Source: Micromonospora sp. ATCC 39149 | Lineage (GTDB): Bacteria; Actinomycetota; Actinomycetes; Mycobacteriales; Micromonosporaceae | DNA: 64,000 bases | Direction: 5' to 3' | NCBI RefSeq assembly: GCF_000158815.1 | Contig: NZ_GG657738.1 | Location: 4,630,773-4,694,772 of the forward strand | Part shown: one piece after another, positions 24,938-34,556 of the stretch | How the letters are laid out: each line of letters begins with the position of its first letter | Position numbering within the stretch: the first letter of the stretch is position 1 | Notes under the pieces: generated by a model | The model's input: only the letters and a program-made list of their open reading frames with translations | What the model was told of the DNA's origin: nothing | The model's database searches: none | Program-made: the position numbers and the translations under genes

Positions 24938-26424
24938 GACGGTACCGGCTCGGCGGCTGCGGCCTGCGCGAGCTCGGCGGGCACGTCCGTGTGACGGGCC
25001 CTGGCCAAGGCCGAGACCCGGGCGACGAGCACGCACAGGTTCGCGACCGCAGCCACCGTGGTCCAGGCGACCAGCGGGAACGTGTAGTGGACCAGCTGCA
25101 CGAAGGTGATGTCCCGCCCGCCGCCGACGACCTGGCCGATCAGGTCGGGCAGCGTCACGAGCAGCACGGCCGGGATCAGCCGGGGCGTCAGGCGCACCAC
25201 GGGCTGCCAGAGGGGCTTGGCGGCGATCCGGCGCGCCCAGGTGCCGCTGCGGCGCAGGTTGCGGATGACGAGCGCCACGCTGAGCAGGGTCAGCCCCGCC
25301 AGGCTGAGGTCGACGATGAGCCGGATCGGCGCGGGCTTGTTCGGGGTGCCGCCGGTCACCAGCTCGGCGAGAGCGTCGGCGAGCTGGTCGGTGCCCTCGT
25401 TGCCCAGGCCGATGCCGCTGTTGCCCAGGACGGCGATGCCGTAGTCCGACGGCAGCAGCAGCTGGCTGGCGGTGTAGGTGAACCACACGCCGTTGTGGTG
25501 TACCCGGCCGTCATGGTCCCGTTCCCAGCCCAGGGCGTAGGTCGACCCCTCTGCCGGCGTGTGCATGGCGGTGAGGTTCGCCGCGGAGACCAGCCCGGGG
25601 CCGTGTCCGTTCTGCATGATCAGCCACTTCGCCATGTCGGTCGCTGTGGTGACCACGCCGTCGGAGCCGGCGACGAACCGTCCCGGTTCGGCCGCCGCAA
25701 TGGTCGCCCCGTACGCGTACGTGTGGCCGTCGGGTACCCGCGGGTCGATGGTCCGGGTGATGCTGATCGTGGACTGCATGCCCAGTGGCCCGAACACCCG
25801 ATCGCGTAGGTAGTCGGCGAACGGCTGGCCGGAGACCACCTCGACCAGTCGTGCCGCGAGGTGGTAGTTCGTGTTCGTGTACCTGTAGGCCGTGCCGGGA
25901 TCGGTCGCCAGCGTGGCCCGCTGCGCCCGCTGCTGAGCTCCGGCCAGGGAGTCGGGCTGCGGCAGGCTCTTCTCCGGCAGGGTCTGGTCGGTGATCCCGG
26001 AGGTCTGGTTCAGTAGCTCGCGTACGGTGATTCGGCTGCCGCGGGCGTCGTCGATCCGGAAGTCCGGCAGGTACCGGGTGACCGGAGCGTCCAGCTCGAC
26101 CTTCCCGGCCCCCACCAGCTGCATCACGGCGAGAGTGGTGAACGACTTGCTGACCGAGGCGATCGGCATCGGCGTCGTCGCGGTCACCGGCGCCCCGGAC
26201 GAGTCGTGGCCGTAGCCCCCGGCGTACAGCACATGGCCGCCGTGGGTGATCGCCACGGCGATCCCCGGATAGCCGGCCCGGCCGGCGAAGTCCCGCACCA
26301 ACCGTTCGACGGCGTCCGGCGATGCCTGCGTCGGGCCGGCCGCCGTCGCCGGGCCGGTCCCCACGAGTACTGCCATTCCTGCGGCGGCCGTCACTACGAC
26401 GCCCTGCCACCAGCGAACCCACAC
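24934..26424 (-). CDS. Membrane-anchored beta-lactamase-family serine hydrolase
   Basis: The 496-aa protein has a signal peptide, a class C beta-lactamase/penicillin-binding fold with SxxK (SVSK, ~92-95) and YxN (YTN), and four C-terminal transmembrane helices. The active site should lie outside the membrane. Members hydrolyse peptides or esters and few have known substrates. Translational coupling to a kinase/regulator pair suggests a cell-envelope stress role, which is inference. Confidence 0.85.
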   Translation of the reverse strand: MWVRWWQGVVVTAAAGMAVLVGTGPATAAGPTQASPDAVERLVRDFAGRAGYPGIAVAITHGGHVLYAGGYGHDSSGAPVTATTPMPIASVSKSFTTLAVMQLVGAGKVELDAPVTRYLPDFRIDDARGSRITVRELLNQTSGITDQTLPEKSLPQPDSLAGAQQRAQRATLATDPGTAYRYTNTNYHLAARLVEVVSGQPFADYLRDRVFGPLGMQSTISITRTIDPRVPDGHTYAYGATIAAAEPGRFVAGSDGVVTTATDMAKWLIMQNGHGPGLVSAANLTAMHTPAEGSTYALGWERDHDGRVHHNGVWFTYTASQLLLPSDYGIAVLGNSGIGLGNEGTDQLADALAELVTGGTPNKPAPIRLIVDLSLAGLTLLSVALVIRNLRRSGTWARRIAAKPLWQPVVRLTPRLIPAVLLVTLPDLIGQVVGGGRDITFVQLVHYTFPLVAWTTVAAVANLCVLVARVSALARARHTDVPAELAQAAAAEPVPS

Positions 26425-26523
26425 AGCGCGCTCCGATCATCTCGATGAACGTCAGCAACGCTAGGAATCAGCAGGGGGCCGCCACCCGACCCGATCGGCA
26501 GCGGCCACCCCTGACTTTCGTCA

Positions 26524-26649
26524 GGCCAGGTGCCGCTCGGCGAGGAGGGCGGTCGCGGTGATGAACACCGGGGCAACCGGGTCGATGCGGGCGCTGTCGT
26601 GTTCCCGGAGGACGGTTCTGCGCAGGTAGTCCTGCTCCAGCAGGGCCGC
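26524..26649 (-). pseudogene. Kinase fragment related to 3177-3740
   Basis: About 40 codons read AALLEQDYLRRTVLREHD and then IDPVAPVF, matching the CALVEQDYLRRIVLRERD segment of the kinase in the cyclophane RiPP operon. The Walker A half is missing. It marks the remains of a second copy of that gene family. Confidence 0.6.
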
Positions 26650-26697
26650 ACCGCGTCGCACCAGCCTCACCCTCGGCCCGTACTGCCCTACCCGGAC

Positions 26698-26928
26698 CGC
26701 GGCAACGGCGTACCTGGCCCTCGGCCGCACCACCGACGTCGCCGGCCACCTGACCACCGCCATCGCCGCCTTCGACGCCACGCAGCTACGCGGCGCGCAA
26801 GCGCTCAGCCGCCTCGACCTGGCCACCGCCCACCTGCACGCCGGCGACCCCGACCAGGCAGCCGAGCTGGCGTGGCAAGCCCTCACTCTCACCGCCGAGC
26901 TGCCCACCCTCACCGAGTGCGGGTACTG
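26698..26928 (+). pseudogene. TPR-protein fragment
   Basis: A plus-strand stretch reads TAYLALGRTTDVAGHLTTAI ... ALSRLDLATAHLHAGDPDQA ... AWQALTLTAELPTL, a TPR-like helical pattern common in the C-terminal half of actinomycete XRE/TPR regulators. No start or N-terminal domain is present. Confidence 0.5.
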
Positions 26929-27100
26929 GCGTCCATCGTGGTCGAGGCTGACCTCGGTACCGAGCCGGCGCCGGATGGTGGGCGAGCTGGCCGGCCATGT
27001 CAGGCCTCGTACGTCCGGCGTTAATCTGAGATCTTCTCGGGTTCAACCGCGGGTGGGTACGGTCGCTGCCGGTGATCTTCGGCGCGGTGTGGGAGAGACG

Positions 27101-28726
27101 ATGGATCTGAGTACCGGTCGGCGTGGCTTCCTGGTTGGAGCCGGCGTCGTCGGCGCCGGCGCGGTTCTCGGCAACGGCTCGGCCGCGGCCGGCGCGTCCC
27201 GGCGCCAGGGCCGCGAACCGCGGGGCGGCTATGTGTGGCTGGCCGGTGACCATCACGTCCACAGCCAGTACAGCAACGACGCCATGTACCCGGTCGCCAC
27301 CCAGGTGCAGCGGGCCGCCAGGTACGGGCTGGACTGGCTGGTCGTCACCGACCACGGCAACGTCCCGTTCGCCACCTACAGCATTCCGCCGCTGGTGGCC
27401 GACATCGTCGCGGCGAGAAGGAAATACCGCGACGACGTGCTGGTCTTCACCGGTCTGGAGTGGAACATCCCTGCCGGTGAGCACACCACACTCATGCTCG
27501 CCCCGGGCGCGAACGAGGCATCCCTGCTGCAGGAGTTCGTCGACCGGTACGACGCCCGGGTCAACGGCACCCGCAACGGCACCCCGGAGAACGAGGCCAT
27601 CGCCCTGCAGGCACTCGGGTTCCTCAGGGACGCGGTCCGCAGCCGACGGATCGCCGACGCGCTCGTGCTGCCGAACCACCCGTCCAGACTGGGCATCAAC
27701 TCCCCGGCGGAGACCCGCAACTGGCGTGACGCCGCGCCCGAGATCGTCATCGGCATGGAAGGCGCCCCGGGCCACCAGGCCGCCGGCCTGCCCGCTCCGG
27801 GTATGGCACGCGGACGCGGCCTGTACGACTCCGCCGCCGGCACCTGGTCCTTCCCCGGCTATCCAGCCGAAAGCTACCGCACCTGGGGTGGATTCGACTG
27901 GATGACCGCCACCGTGGGCGGCCTGTGGGACAGCCTGCTCGCCGAGGGCAAGCCCTGGTGGATCACCACCACCTCCGACGGTCACCAGGGCTGCGGCGAC
28001 TGGGTCAAGAACCCGGTCGACCCACTGAACCAGACCGGGTACGACAGCATTCCGTACGACAGCGAAGGGCACACCTTCAACAACACCGGCCGGTTTCCCG
28101 ACCCGGTCAACGCCGGCCGTCCGATCACCGAGTACAGCTCCTTCCCACCCGGGACCTACAACAAGACCTGGGTCGGCGCCACCGGCTACGGCTACCGACA
28201 GGTGATGCAGGCCATGCGGGCCGGCCGGATGTGGGCCTGCCTCGGCGACCTCGTCGCCGGCCTGGACCTGCGTCTTCGCCCTCGCGGATCGCGCCAGCCC
28301 GGGGTGCCGATGGGCGGCACCCTGAAGATGCCGGCCGGCCGTGCCGCGGAGGTGGTCATCCGGATCGACCTGGCCTCCCAGCCCAACTTCGCCGGACTAC
28401 TGCCGGTGCTCGCCAGGGTGGACCTGATCCTCGGCAAAATCACCGGACCCGCCGCCGACCGCTCCTCCTTCCGCGCCCCGGATACCAGAGTCGTCAAGTC
28501 CTGGGACGTCGACAAGCGGGCCGGCACCCTCGAGCTTGTCCACGAGATCACGGTGGACGAGCCGTTCTACGTCCGGGTACGCGGCACGGACGGCAAGCGC
28601 GGCGCTCCCGGCTACTTCGGCGCCGGTGTCGACCCGGCCGGACCGGCCCTCGACGTCATCGGCCAGGCCGATCCCTGGGAAGACCTGTGGTTCTACTCCA
28701 ACCCCATCTTCGCCAAGGCGCGATGA
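27101..28726 (+). CDS. Exported PHP-domain metal-dependent phosphoesterase
   Basis: ATG 27101, preceded by GGGAGA, gives 541 aa. A twin-arginine signal (GRRGFLVGAGVVGAGAVLG) leads to a PHP domain with the metal-binding motifs DHHVHSQYS, VTDHGN, NHPSR and TSDGHQG. PHP enzymes hydrolyse phosphoesters using two or three metal ions. The C-terminal ~150 residues are beta-rich and may bind substrate. The Tat signal means it folds with metal before export. Confidence 0.85.
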   Translation: MDLSTGRRGFLVGAGVVGAGAVLGNGSAAAGASRRQGREPRGGYVWLAGDHHVHSQYSNDAMYPVATQVQRAARYGLDWLVVTDHGNVPFATYSIPPLVADIVAARRKYRDDVLVFTGLEWNIPAGEHTTLMLAPGANEASLLQEFVDRYDARVNGTRNGTPENEAIALQALGFLRDAVRSRRIADALVLPNHPSRLGINSPAETRNWRDAAPEIVIGMEGAPGHQAAGLPAPGMARGRGLYDSAAGTWSFPGYPAESYRTWGGFDWMTATVGGLWDSLLAEGKPWWITTTSDGHQGCGDWVKNPVDPLNQTGYDSIPYDSEGHTFNNTGRFPDPVNAGRPITEYSSFPPGTYNKTWVGATGYGYRQVMQAMRAGRMWACLGDLVAGLDLRLRPRGSRQPGVPMGGTLKMPAGRAAEVVIRIDLASQPNFAGLLPVLARVDLILGKITGPAADRSSFRAPDTRVVKSWDVDKRAGTLELVHEITVDEPFYVRVRGTDGKRGAPGYFGAGVDPAGPALDVIGQADPWEDLWFYSNPIFAKAR

Positions 28727-28850
28727 CCTGGCTGCGGCTACCCGTCACATGTCCGCTGACCAGGCTTACCGCTTCGCCAGGGACTGAGGCTCGCCGGCCA
28801 ACGCCGGCTCTAGTCTGACCGCTCCTGGTGGCAGATCTCGATCGCCCCCG

Positions 28851-29062
28851 GGGTTTCTCGTCCTCGGCGGGCTGACCGAGGGCTTCCTGCAGACCACGTT
28901 CTCGATCGAGGTGGCCCGGTGGCTGCTGTCGCTGGTGTTCATCGCGATCATCATCGCCATGGGCGTGATCGGCGTGCCCGGTGCAGGCGCAACTGGCTCT
29001 CGTGCTGATCCCGGCGGCTGCCGTGCTTGCCTTCTCGCTGCACATCCCTGACATCGACGGCG
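28851..29062 (+). pseudogene. Amino-acid permease fragment
   Basis: Hydrophobic helices GLTEGFLQTTFSIEVARWLL and SLVFIAIIIAMGVIGV, then after a frame change near 28980 PVQAQLALVLIPAAAVLAF, read as a piece of an APC-type amino-acid permease. Both ends are missing. Confidence 0.5.
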
Positions 29063-29070
29063 CGGTGGCC

Positions 29071-29251
29071 CCGGCGATGACGGCGACGATGCGCAACATC
29101 GGCGAGGCGTGTACCGCCGCCAACCGGTTCTTCGTCCACCGCGCGGTTGCCGACGAGTTCGCGGCCCGGCTCGCCGAGCGGGTGGGGCCGCTGATCATGG
29201 GCCCCGGAACGCGGCCCGGGTGGAGGTCGGGCCGCTCGCCGACCGTGCTGG
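29071..29251 (+). pseudogene. Aldehyde dehydrogenase (SSADH-like) fragment
   Basis: TATMRNIGEACTAANRFFVH with VADEFAARLAERV, followed in another frame by RVEVGPLADRA, matches the catalytic-cysteine region of succinate-semialdehyde/aldehyde dehydrogenases. Only about 60 codons remain. With the permease fragment it suggests a lost GABA-use locus. Confidence 0.65.
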
Positions 29252-29731
29252 GCCCCGGGATCTGGTGGTCCGACCGGCGCGTCCGGCGGCGGGGTGGGCG
29301 GCGCGGCGCGGGGTGGGCCGCATCGGCAATCGTGGGTGGCGCGGGCCGGCCGGGGATGGGCGTCGGCGCCCGCCGGCAGGCCGCGATTATGTATAGGCGT
29401 CGGCCAATTCAGCGGTTGCATCCGGTGCGCCCGACGCCTACGCTTCAAGGCAGAATTCTGTGACTATGGGCATGAGAGTGTGAGCGGGCGGCGGGAGTTC
29501 CCGGTGGCGCGGTAACTGCCACCGGTCGGTGCTTGTCGCCCGAAGCGTGCGTGGACCTTGCCTCTGTTCGTTGCTGCCCTTGTTAAGGAACCCGCCAATG
29601 GTCGGAATCGCCAGGATCGCCCCATGCCTCCCGGTGTGTCGGCCGATGTTCGTACGGTGGTTCACTGTCGCGCCCCGGGGACGACTGTCCAGCGAACATA
29701 TCTTGTCGGCGGCAATCGAAAGGAATGGTAC
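29252..29731. other. Non-coding stretch upstream of beta-helix gene
   Basis: No gene is supported. An inverted repeat with 10-bp arms (TAGGCGTCGG at 29394-29403, CCGACGCCTA at 29431-29440) lies about 300 bases upstream of the next start. No clear -35/-10 pair was found. Confidence 0.35.
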
Positions 29732-32428
29732 GTGAAATCAGCCGTCTCTACCGCTCGAAGGCCACTGCTGGCAGTTGCGCTGCTCGTCACCGCCGCACTC
29801 CCGGCAGTGATCGCGAATCAAATGCCGGCTTCGGCTGCCGTCCAACAATCCTTCTATGTCGCTCCGGGCGGCAACGACGCCAACCCCGGAACGATCGAAT
29901 CGCCGTTCAAGACTTTGCAACGTGCGAGGGACGCCGTTCGTACGGTGAATTCGAGCATGACAGGCGACATTCAGGTGTACCTCCGTGGTGGGAGTTATCC
30001 GGTAAGCAGCACGATCGAGTTCGGGGCGGGTGACTCCGGCACCAACGGTCACCGGGTAATATACTCCGCCTACCCCAACGAGACGCCAGTTCTCGACGGC
30101 GGCGTGCAGGTGACCGGATGGACCCAGCACAGCGGCAACATCTGGAAGGCGCCGCTCGACCGCGCCAACAAGCTTCGTGCGCTCTATGTCAACGACAAGC
30201 GGGCGTACATGGCTTCGAAGACGATTAGCTCGTCGGGCTGCCACGGGACGTACAACATCACGGCCGGGCAGGCCGCGTGGGCCTGGGAGTCGGGGTCGCA
30301 GTGCGAGGGCGCCAGATACAGCCTGAACGACTTCCCCGCCATTCCCCGCAATCAGGACGATATCGAGATCGAAACGGCGACCACCTGGACCACCGCCATC
30401 GTGGGGGTCCGCCAGGTGACCACGAGTTCTGACGGTGCGAACCGGTTGGCGCTGTTCCAGCAACCGGGTGCCGCTATCGCCCAGGGGGCGTTCAACGGCA
30501 ACGCGCAGGTGGGCGGCTCCCACAAGGTCATGAACGCCTACGAGTTCCTGGACACGCCGGGCGAGTTCTTCTTCGACAAGGGCAGCCGGACGCTGTACTA
30601 CTACAAGAGCAACACGGAGAACATGTCGACCGCGACGGTCGTCGCGCCGAACAACGTGTCCACTGTGCTGCGGGTCGCCGGCACCTCGACGAGCAACCAC
30701 GCGCGCAACATCACGTTCTCCGGTCTCACCGTCCAGCACTCCGACTGGAACCTGTTCAACGTCGCCGGCTCCTCCTACAAGCAGGCGCAGCAGGGAAACC
30801 TCGGCGCGCTCGCGTACGCGAAGAAGAATTTCCACGACTACTACTACCGAAATGTCGATGTCACTCCGGGCATCATCCAGGTGGAGAATGCCGACGGGAT
30901 CCTCCTGCAGCGCAACCGGGTGCAGCACACCGGTGCCGACGGGATCAACATGGTCAACGACGTGCAGAGCACGCAGTTGATCGGGAACCACACCAACGAC
31001 ATCGCCGGCTCCGCCATCACCGTCGGTCATCCCCAGCACGTCTACATCGGCGACTACACGTCGACCAACCGTGAGAAGTGGCCCACGCAGGTCGAAGGAC
31101 TGCCGAAGAACATCGACATCAAGAACAACTACATCTACGACAGTGCGGTGCTGTTCAACGGGCACAGCCCCATCTCGGCGTACTTCGTCGACACCCTGAC
31201 GGTGCAGCGCAACCGGATCGAGAAAGCCCCGTGGTCGGGCATAACGCTCGGTTGGGGCTGGTGGAATTTCGACGGGTCATCGGGCTCGATCGCACCCAAC
31301 CGGCCGACCACGACGGCGCGGAACAACAACATCAGCTACAACCACATCATCGACACGGTGCAGCGCCTCAGTGACACTGCTCCCATCTACACGCTGGGCA
31401 GCCAGCCGGGCACCACGATCACCAACAACTATCTCCAGGGCGTTCCGGCCGGTCACAAGTACGGCCTGCACCCGGACGAGGGCTCGGCGTACATCACCTT
31501 CCGCGACAACGTCCTGAGCGTGGACAAGAACGTCACCTGGCTCCTCAACTCCGACGACTTCGGGCGCAAGCACGACCTGAGCGTCACGCAGATCTACGGC
31601 CCGATCAACAAGGTCTCGAACAAGAACCTGCCCAACAGCACGATCCACGACATCATCGTCTCCTCCGACTATGTCTGGCCGGCGCCGGCGTACAGCATCG
31701 CCGCCAACTCCGGCCTTGAGGATTCGTTCCGGGACATCATCCCGCCGGCCAACCTCTCCCTGCCGAACTACGTCCTGCCGGCCAGCACCTACGTCACCAG
31801 CGGGACGTCGTCGGTTCCGATCCGGAGCACCGGCGACGCGACCAGGACGGTCTGGCTGGCGCCCGCCGGCACGACCACCTTCACCGCGGGCCCGACGATG
31901 ACCAGGGCCGGGGGCACCGCCACGTCCATCGCCGTGCCGACGTCCCAGGGTGAGTACCGGCTGTACGTGCTCGACGCGCAGGGCAACCGGTCGGCCGAGT
32001 CGAGCTCGATCGTCCGGCAACAGAGCGGCACCGGTCAGCAGGGCGGACGGCTCGTGGGTGGCCAGTCCGGCCGCTGCGTCGACGTGCCCAACGCCAGCAC
32101 CACCAACGGTATCCAGGTGCAGCTGTGGGACTGCTCCGGCGGCACGGGCCAGCAGTGGACCTACACCGCCAGCAAGCAGCTGACCGTGTACGGCAACAAG
32201 TGCCTGGACGCGAACAACTCGGGTACGACCAACGGCACCACGGTCATCATCTGGGACTGTCACGGCGGCACCAACCAGCAGTGGAACTTCAACGCCAACG
32301 GCACCCTCACCAATGTCCAGTCCGGACTTTGCGTTGATGCCAACGGCGCTGCCACCGCCAACGGCACGAAGATCATCCTCTGGTCGTGCAACGGCGGCGC
32401 GAACCAGCAGTGGAGCCTTCGCAACTGA
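29732..32428 (+). CDS. Secreted beta-helix protein with ricin-type lectin tail
   Basis: GTG 29732 follows AAGGA and gives 898 aa. A Sec signal is followed by SFYVAPGGNDANPGTIESPF, the start of a DUF1565-like right-handed parallel beta-helix that fills most of the protein (repeated NNxIxx and GITLGWG-type turns), as in polysaccharide lyases and some glycoside hydrolases. The last ~130 residues form a ricin B trefoil with QQWTYT, QQWNFN and QQWSLR repeats. It probably degrades or binds an extracellular polysaccharide; the catalytic class cannot be fixed by eye. Confidence 0.8.
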   Translation: MKSAVSTARRPLLAVALLVTAALPAVIANQMPASAAVQQSFYVAPGGNDANPGTIESPFKTLQRARDAVRTVNSSMTGDIQVYLRGGSYPVSSTIEFGAGDSGTNGHRVIYSAYPNETPVLDGGVQVTGWTQHSGNIWKAPLDRANKLRALYVNDKRAYMASKTISSSGCHGTYNITAGQAAWAWESGSQCEGARYSLNDFPAIPRNQDDIEIETATTWTTAIVGVRQVTTSSDGANRLALFQQPGAAIAQGAFNGNAQVGGSHKVMNAYEFLDTPGEFFFDKGSRTLYYYKSNTENMSTATVVAPNNVSTVLRVAGTSTSNHARNITFSGLTVQHSDWNLFNVAGSSYKQAQQGNLGALAYAKKNFHDYYYRNVDVTPGIIQVENADGILLQRNRVQHTGADGINMVNDVQSTQLIGNHTNDIAGSAITVGHPQHVYIGDYTSTNREKWPTQVEGLPKNIDIKNNYIYDSAVLFNGHSPISAYFVDTLTVQRNRIEKAPWSGITLGWGWWNFDGSSGSIAPNRPTTTARNNNISYNHIIDTVQRLSDTAPIYTLGSQPGTTITNNYLQGVPAGHKYGLHPDEGSAYITFRDNVLSVDKNVTWLLNSDDFGRKHDLSVTQIYGPINKVSNKNLPNSTIHDIIVSSDYVWPAPAYSIAANSGLEDSFRDIIPPANLSLPNYVLPASTYVTSGTSSVPIRSTGDATRTVWLAPAGTTTFTAGPTMTRAGGTATSIAVPTSQGEYRLYVLDAQGNRSAESSSIVRQQSGTGQQGGRLVGGQSGRCVDVPNASTTNGIQVQLWDCSGGTGQQWTYTASKQLTVYGNKCLDANNSGTTNGTTVIIWDCHGGTNQQWNFNANGTLTNVQSGLCVDANGAATANGTKIILWSCNGGANQQWSLRN

Positions 32429-32437
32429 CTGGGCACA

Positions 32438-32470
32438 CCCGGGGCCGGGCCGGCTCGGCCCGGCCCCGGG
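32438..32470 (+). terminator. Transcription terminator hairpin after beta-helix gene
   Basis: A perfect 15-bp GC stem (arms beginning CCCGGGGCCGGGCCG) with a three-base loop GCT starts ten bases after the stop. There is no T-run, which is common for actinomycete terminators. Confidence 0.75.
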
Positions 32471-32539
32471 CAGCCACCCACGCGGTCGCCTCCTACTCCT
32501 CCACGGGTAGGGCTGGCCTCGCGTCACTACCCTGGCCCC

Positions 32540-32719
32540 ATGTCCTGGCTCAGCAATGTCGGCAAGCTGATGCTCACGGTCGCCGGCCTGATCGCGTTGC
32601 TCGATCTCGCCGGACCGAACGGGGTGGCAGGCTGGGCCGGACGGGCCGAGAAGCGGCACAAGGAGACGGACGAGCGCTGGGCCGGACTGAAGGCCGCGCG
32701 GCGCGATGAGGCACGGTAG
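32540..32719 (+). CDS. Small single-helix membrane protein
   Basis: ATG 32540 opens 59 aa: MSWLSNVGKLMLTVAGLIAL followed by a charged tail (RAEKRHKETDERWAGLKAAR). One N-terminal hydrophobic segment and a basic/acidic helix suggest a small membrane-associated protein. No family was recognised and no strong ribosome site is seen. Confidence 0.45.
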   Translation: MSWLSNVGKLMLTVAGLIALLDLAGPNGVAGWAGRAEKRHKETDERWAGLKAARRDEAR

Positions 32720-32732
32720 CGGTCCGACGGCC

Positions 32733-32841
32733 CTACTCGTTGATGAGCTGCTCTCGCAGAATGCCCGCGTGCCCACAGTGCTGGGCGAACTCGCGCAGTA
32801 CGTGGAGGTACACCCACCGCAGCGGAAGCGGGACCTGGCCC
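32733..32841 (-). pseudogene. DinB/DUF664-family C-terminal fragment
   Basis: LRWVYLHVLREFAQHCGHAG with ILREQLINE before the stop is the typical last helix pair of DUF664/DinB-like four-helix proteins. The N-terminal two thirds are absent; the frame runs back into the broken GH11 gene. Confidence 0.6.
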
Positions 32842-32883
32842 CCGGGGCTACGGGTAGATGACGTCGGTGAGCATCCGGGCGGC

Positions 32884-33672
<789 letters not shown>

Positions 33673-33774
33673 TTATTCGGCGTATCACCACACGGTGGGT
33701 GGGGTGGTTCTCCTGCGCGACCGGGACGGGGTCGCGGAGGGCGAGGTCGACGTAATCGATGCTCGTCGATGACG

Positions 33775-33828
33775 ATCGTAGGGTTCCGAATTTGGGCCTG
33801 TCAACGATTTTCGGAAATATTCCCGAAA
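33775..33828 (-). promoter_or_regulatory. Promoter and palindrome of GH11 gene
   Basis: On the minus strand TTGACA (33804-33799) and TACGAT (33780-33775) are 18 bases apart. Directly upstream lies an inverted repeat, TTTCGG at 33809-33814 and CCGAAA at 33823-33828. CGAAA-type palindromes are found before xylanase genes in other actinomycetes, so a sugar-responsive operator is likely. Confidence 0.6.
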
Positions 33829-34024
33829 CTTTTTGTTCGACAAGCGGGCGCCTCGAGGCACCTCCAACTCGCTGACAGCCGTGCCCAGGGAGCGCGTTCC
33901 GCGTGGTCAATCGCTACCCGGGAGTGAGGGATGGTGAACCGGAGCCAAGCCTTCGAAACTTCCGGAACCTCCCCGCGATCCCGTCCGCCCGTCGACTTGA
34001 TTCAAGGCGTGGTGCCACACCTGT
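33829..34024. other. Intergenic, nothing recognised
   Basis: No coding frame, repeat or terminator is evident between the GH11 operator and the end of the SpeD-type gene. Confidence 0.3.
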
Positions 34025-34522
34025 TCATGTCGCCCGGATGAGGCCGCCGTCGGCCGGAGCGTCAGCCGCTACTGCCGTGAGCCGCTGGCTGCGCCACAGC
34101 CGGGTCGCCGGCCCGAGCGCGCGTGGCCAGTTCTCCCCCCGGCGGGTCAGGCAGCGCTCGGTGATCTCGAACCCGCCGACCAGCGCGGCCAGTTCGTCGA
34201 GCACGTCGGACTCGCGGAACGGCTTGCAGGAAAAGATGTTCAGGAACACCTCCCGCAGCCCCGGATAGGTGTGGATGGCGGCGTGCGACTCGGCGAGGAT
34301 CACCACCGCCGACTTTCCGGCCTGGTGCGGCGGGCCGTCCTCGCTGGCGACCAGTGGCCCGGCGATCACCGTCATGCCGATCCGGGCGACGAGGTCGCGC
34401 ATGAAGGTGTGCAGCGCCTCGCCGTCGTCCAGGGCGCGGGTGTCGGTGACCGCGGACAGCCGCAGGGTCAGCTCGTCGCCGTAGTGACCGTCGGTCGGTT
34501 GGGTACCAGGGTGCCCGGTCAT
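34025..34522 (-). CDS. SpeD-type pyruvoyl-dependent decarboxylase
   Basis: ATG 34522, with AAGGAG just upstream, gives 165 aa. The motif AESHAAIHTYPG contains the serine (Ser79) that self-cleaves to a pyruvoyl cofactor, the following His, and NIFSCKPF carries the conserved catalytic Cys. This is the S-adenosylmethionine decarboxylase proenzyme family of polyamine synthesis. Some SpeD homologues have switched to arginine or ornithine decarboxylation. Position after a glycosyltransferase and no spermidine synthase nearby suggest a dedicated role in this pathway; the substrate is unproven. Confidence 0.75.
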   Translation of the reverse strand: MTGHPGTQPTDGHYGDELTLRLSAVTDTRALDDGEALHTFMRDLVARIGMTVIAGPLVASEDGPPHQAGKSAVVILAESHAAIHTYPGLREVFLNIFSCKPFRESDVLDELAALVGGFEITERCLTRRGENWPRALGPATRLWRSQRLTAVAADAPADGGLIRAT

Positions 34523-34556
34523 CGGTTCTCCTTGTCGGTCGGATGTCAGTGCGTCG

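Noticed and set aside
23834..25486. A 550-aa start for the histidine kinase
   Set aside because: The N-terminal ~180 residues are out-of-frame reading of the serine hydrolase; ATG 24937 overlaps that gene's stop exactly as expected for coupling.
29394..29440. Inverted repeat upstream of the beta-helix gene as a mobile element end
   Set aside because: Arms are only 10 bp with a 27-base gap and there is no transposase or partner copy in the window.
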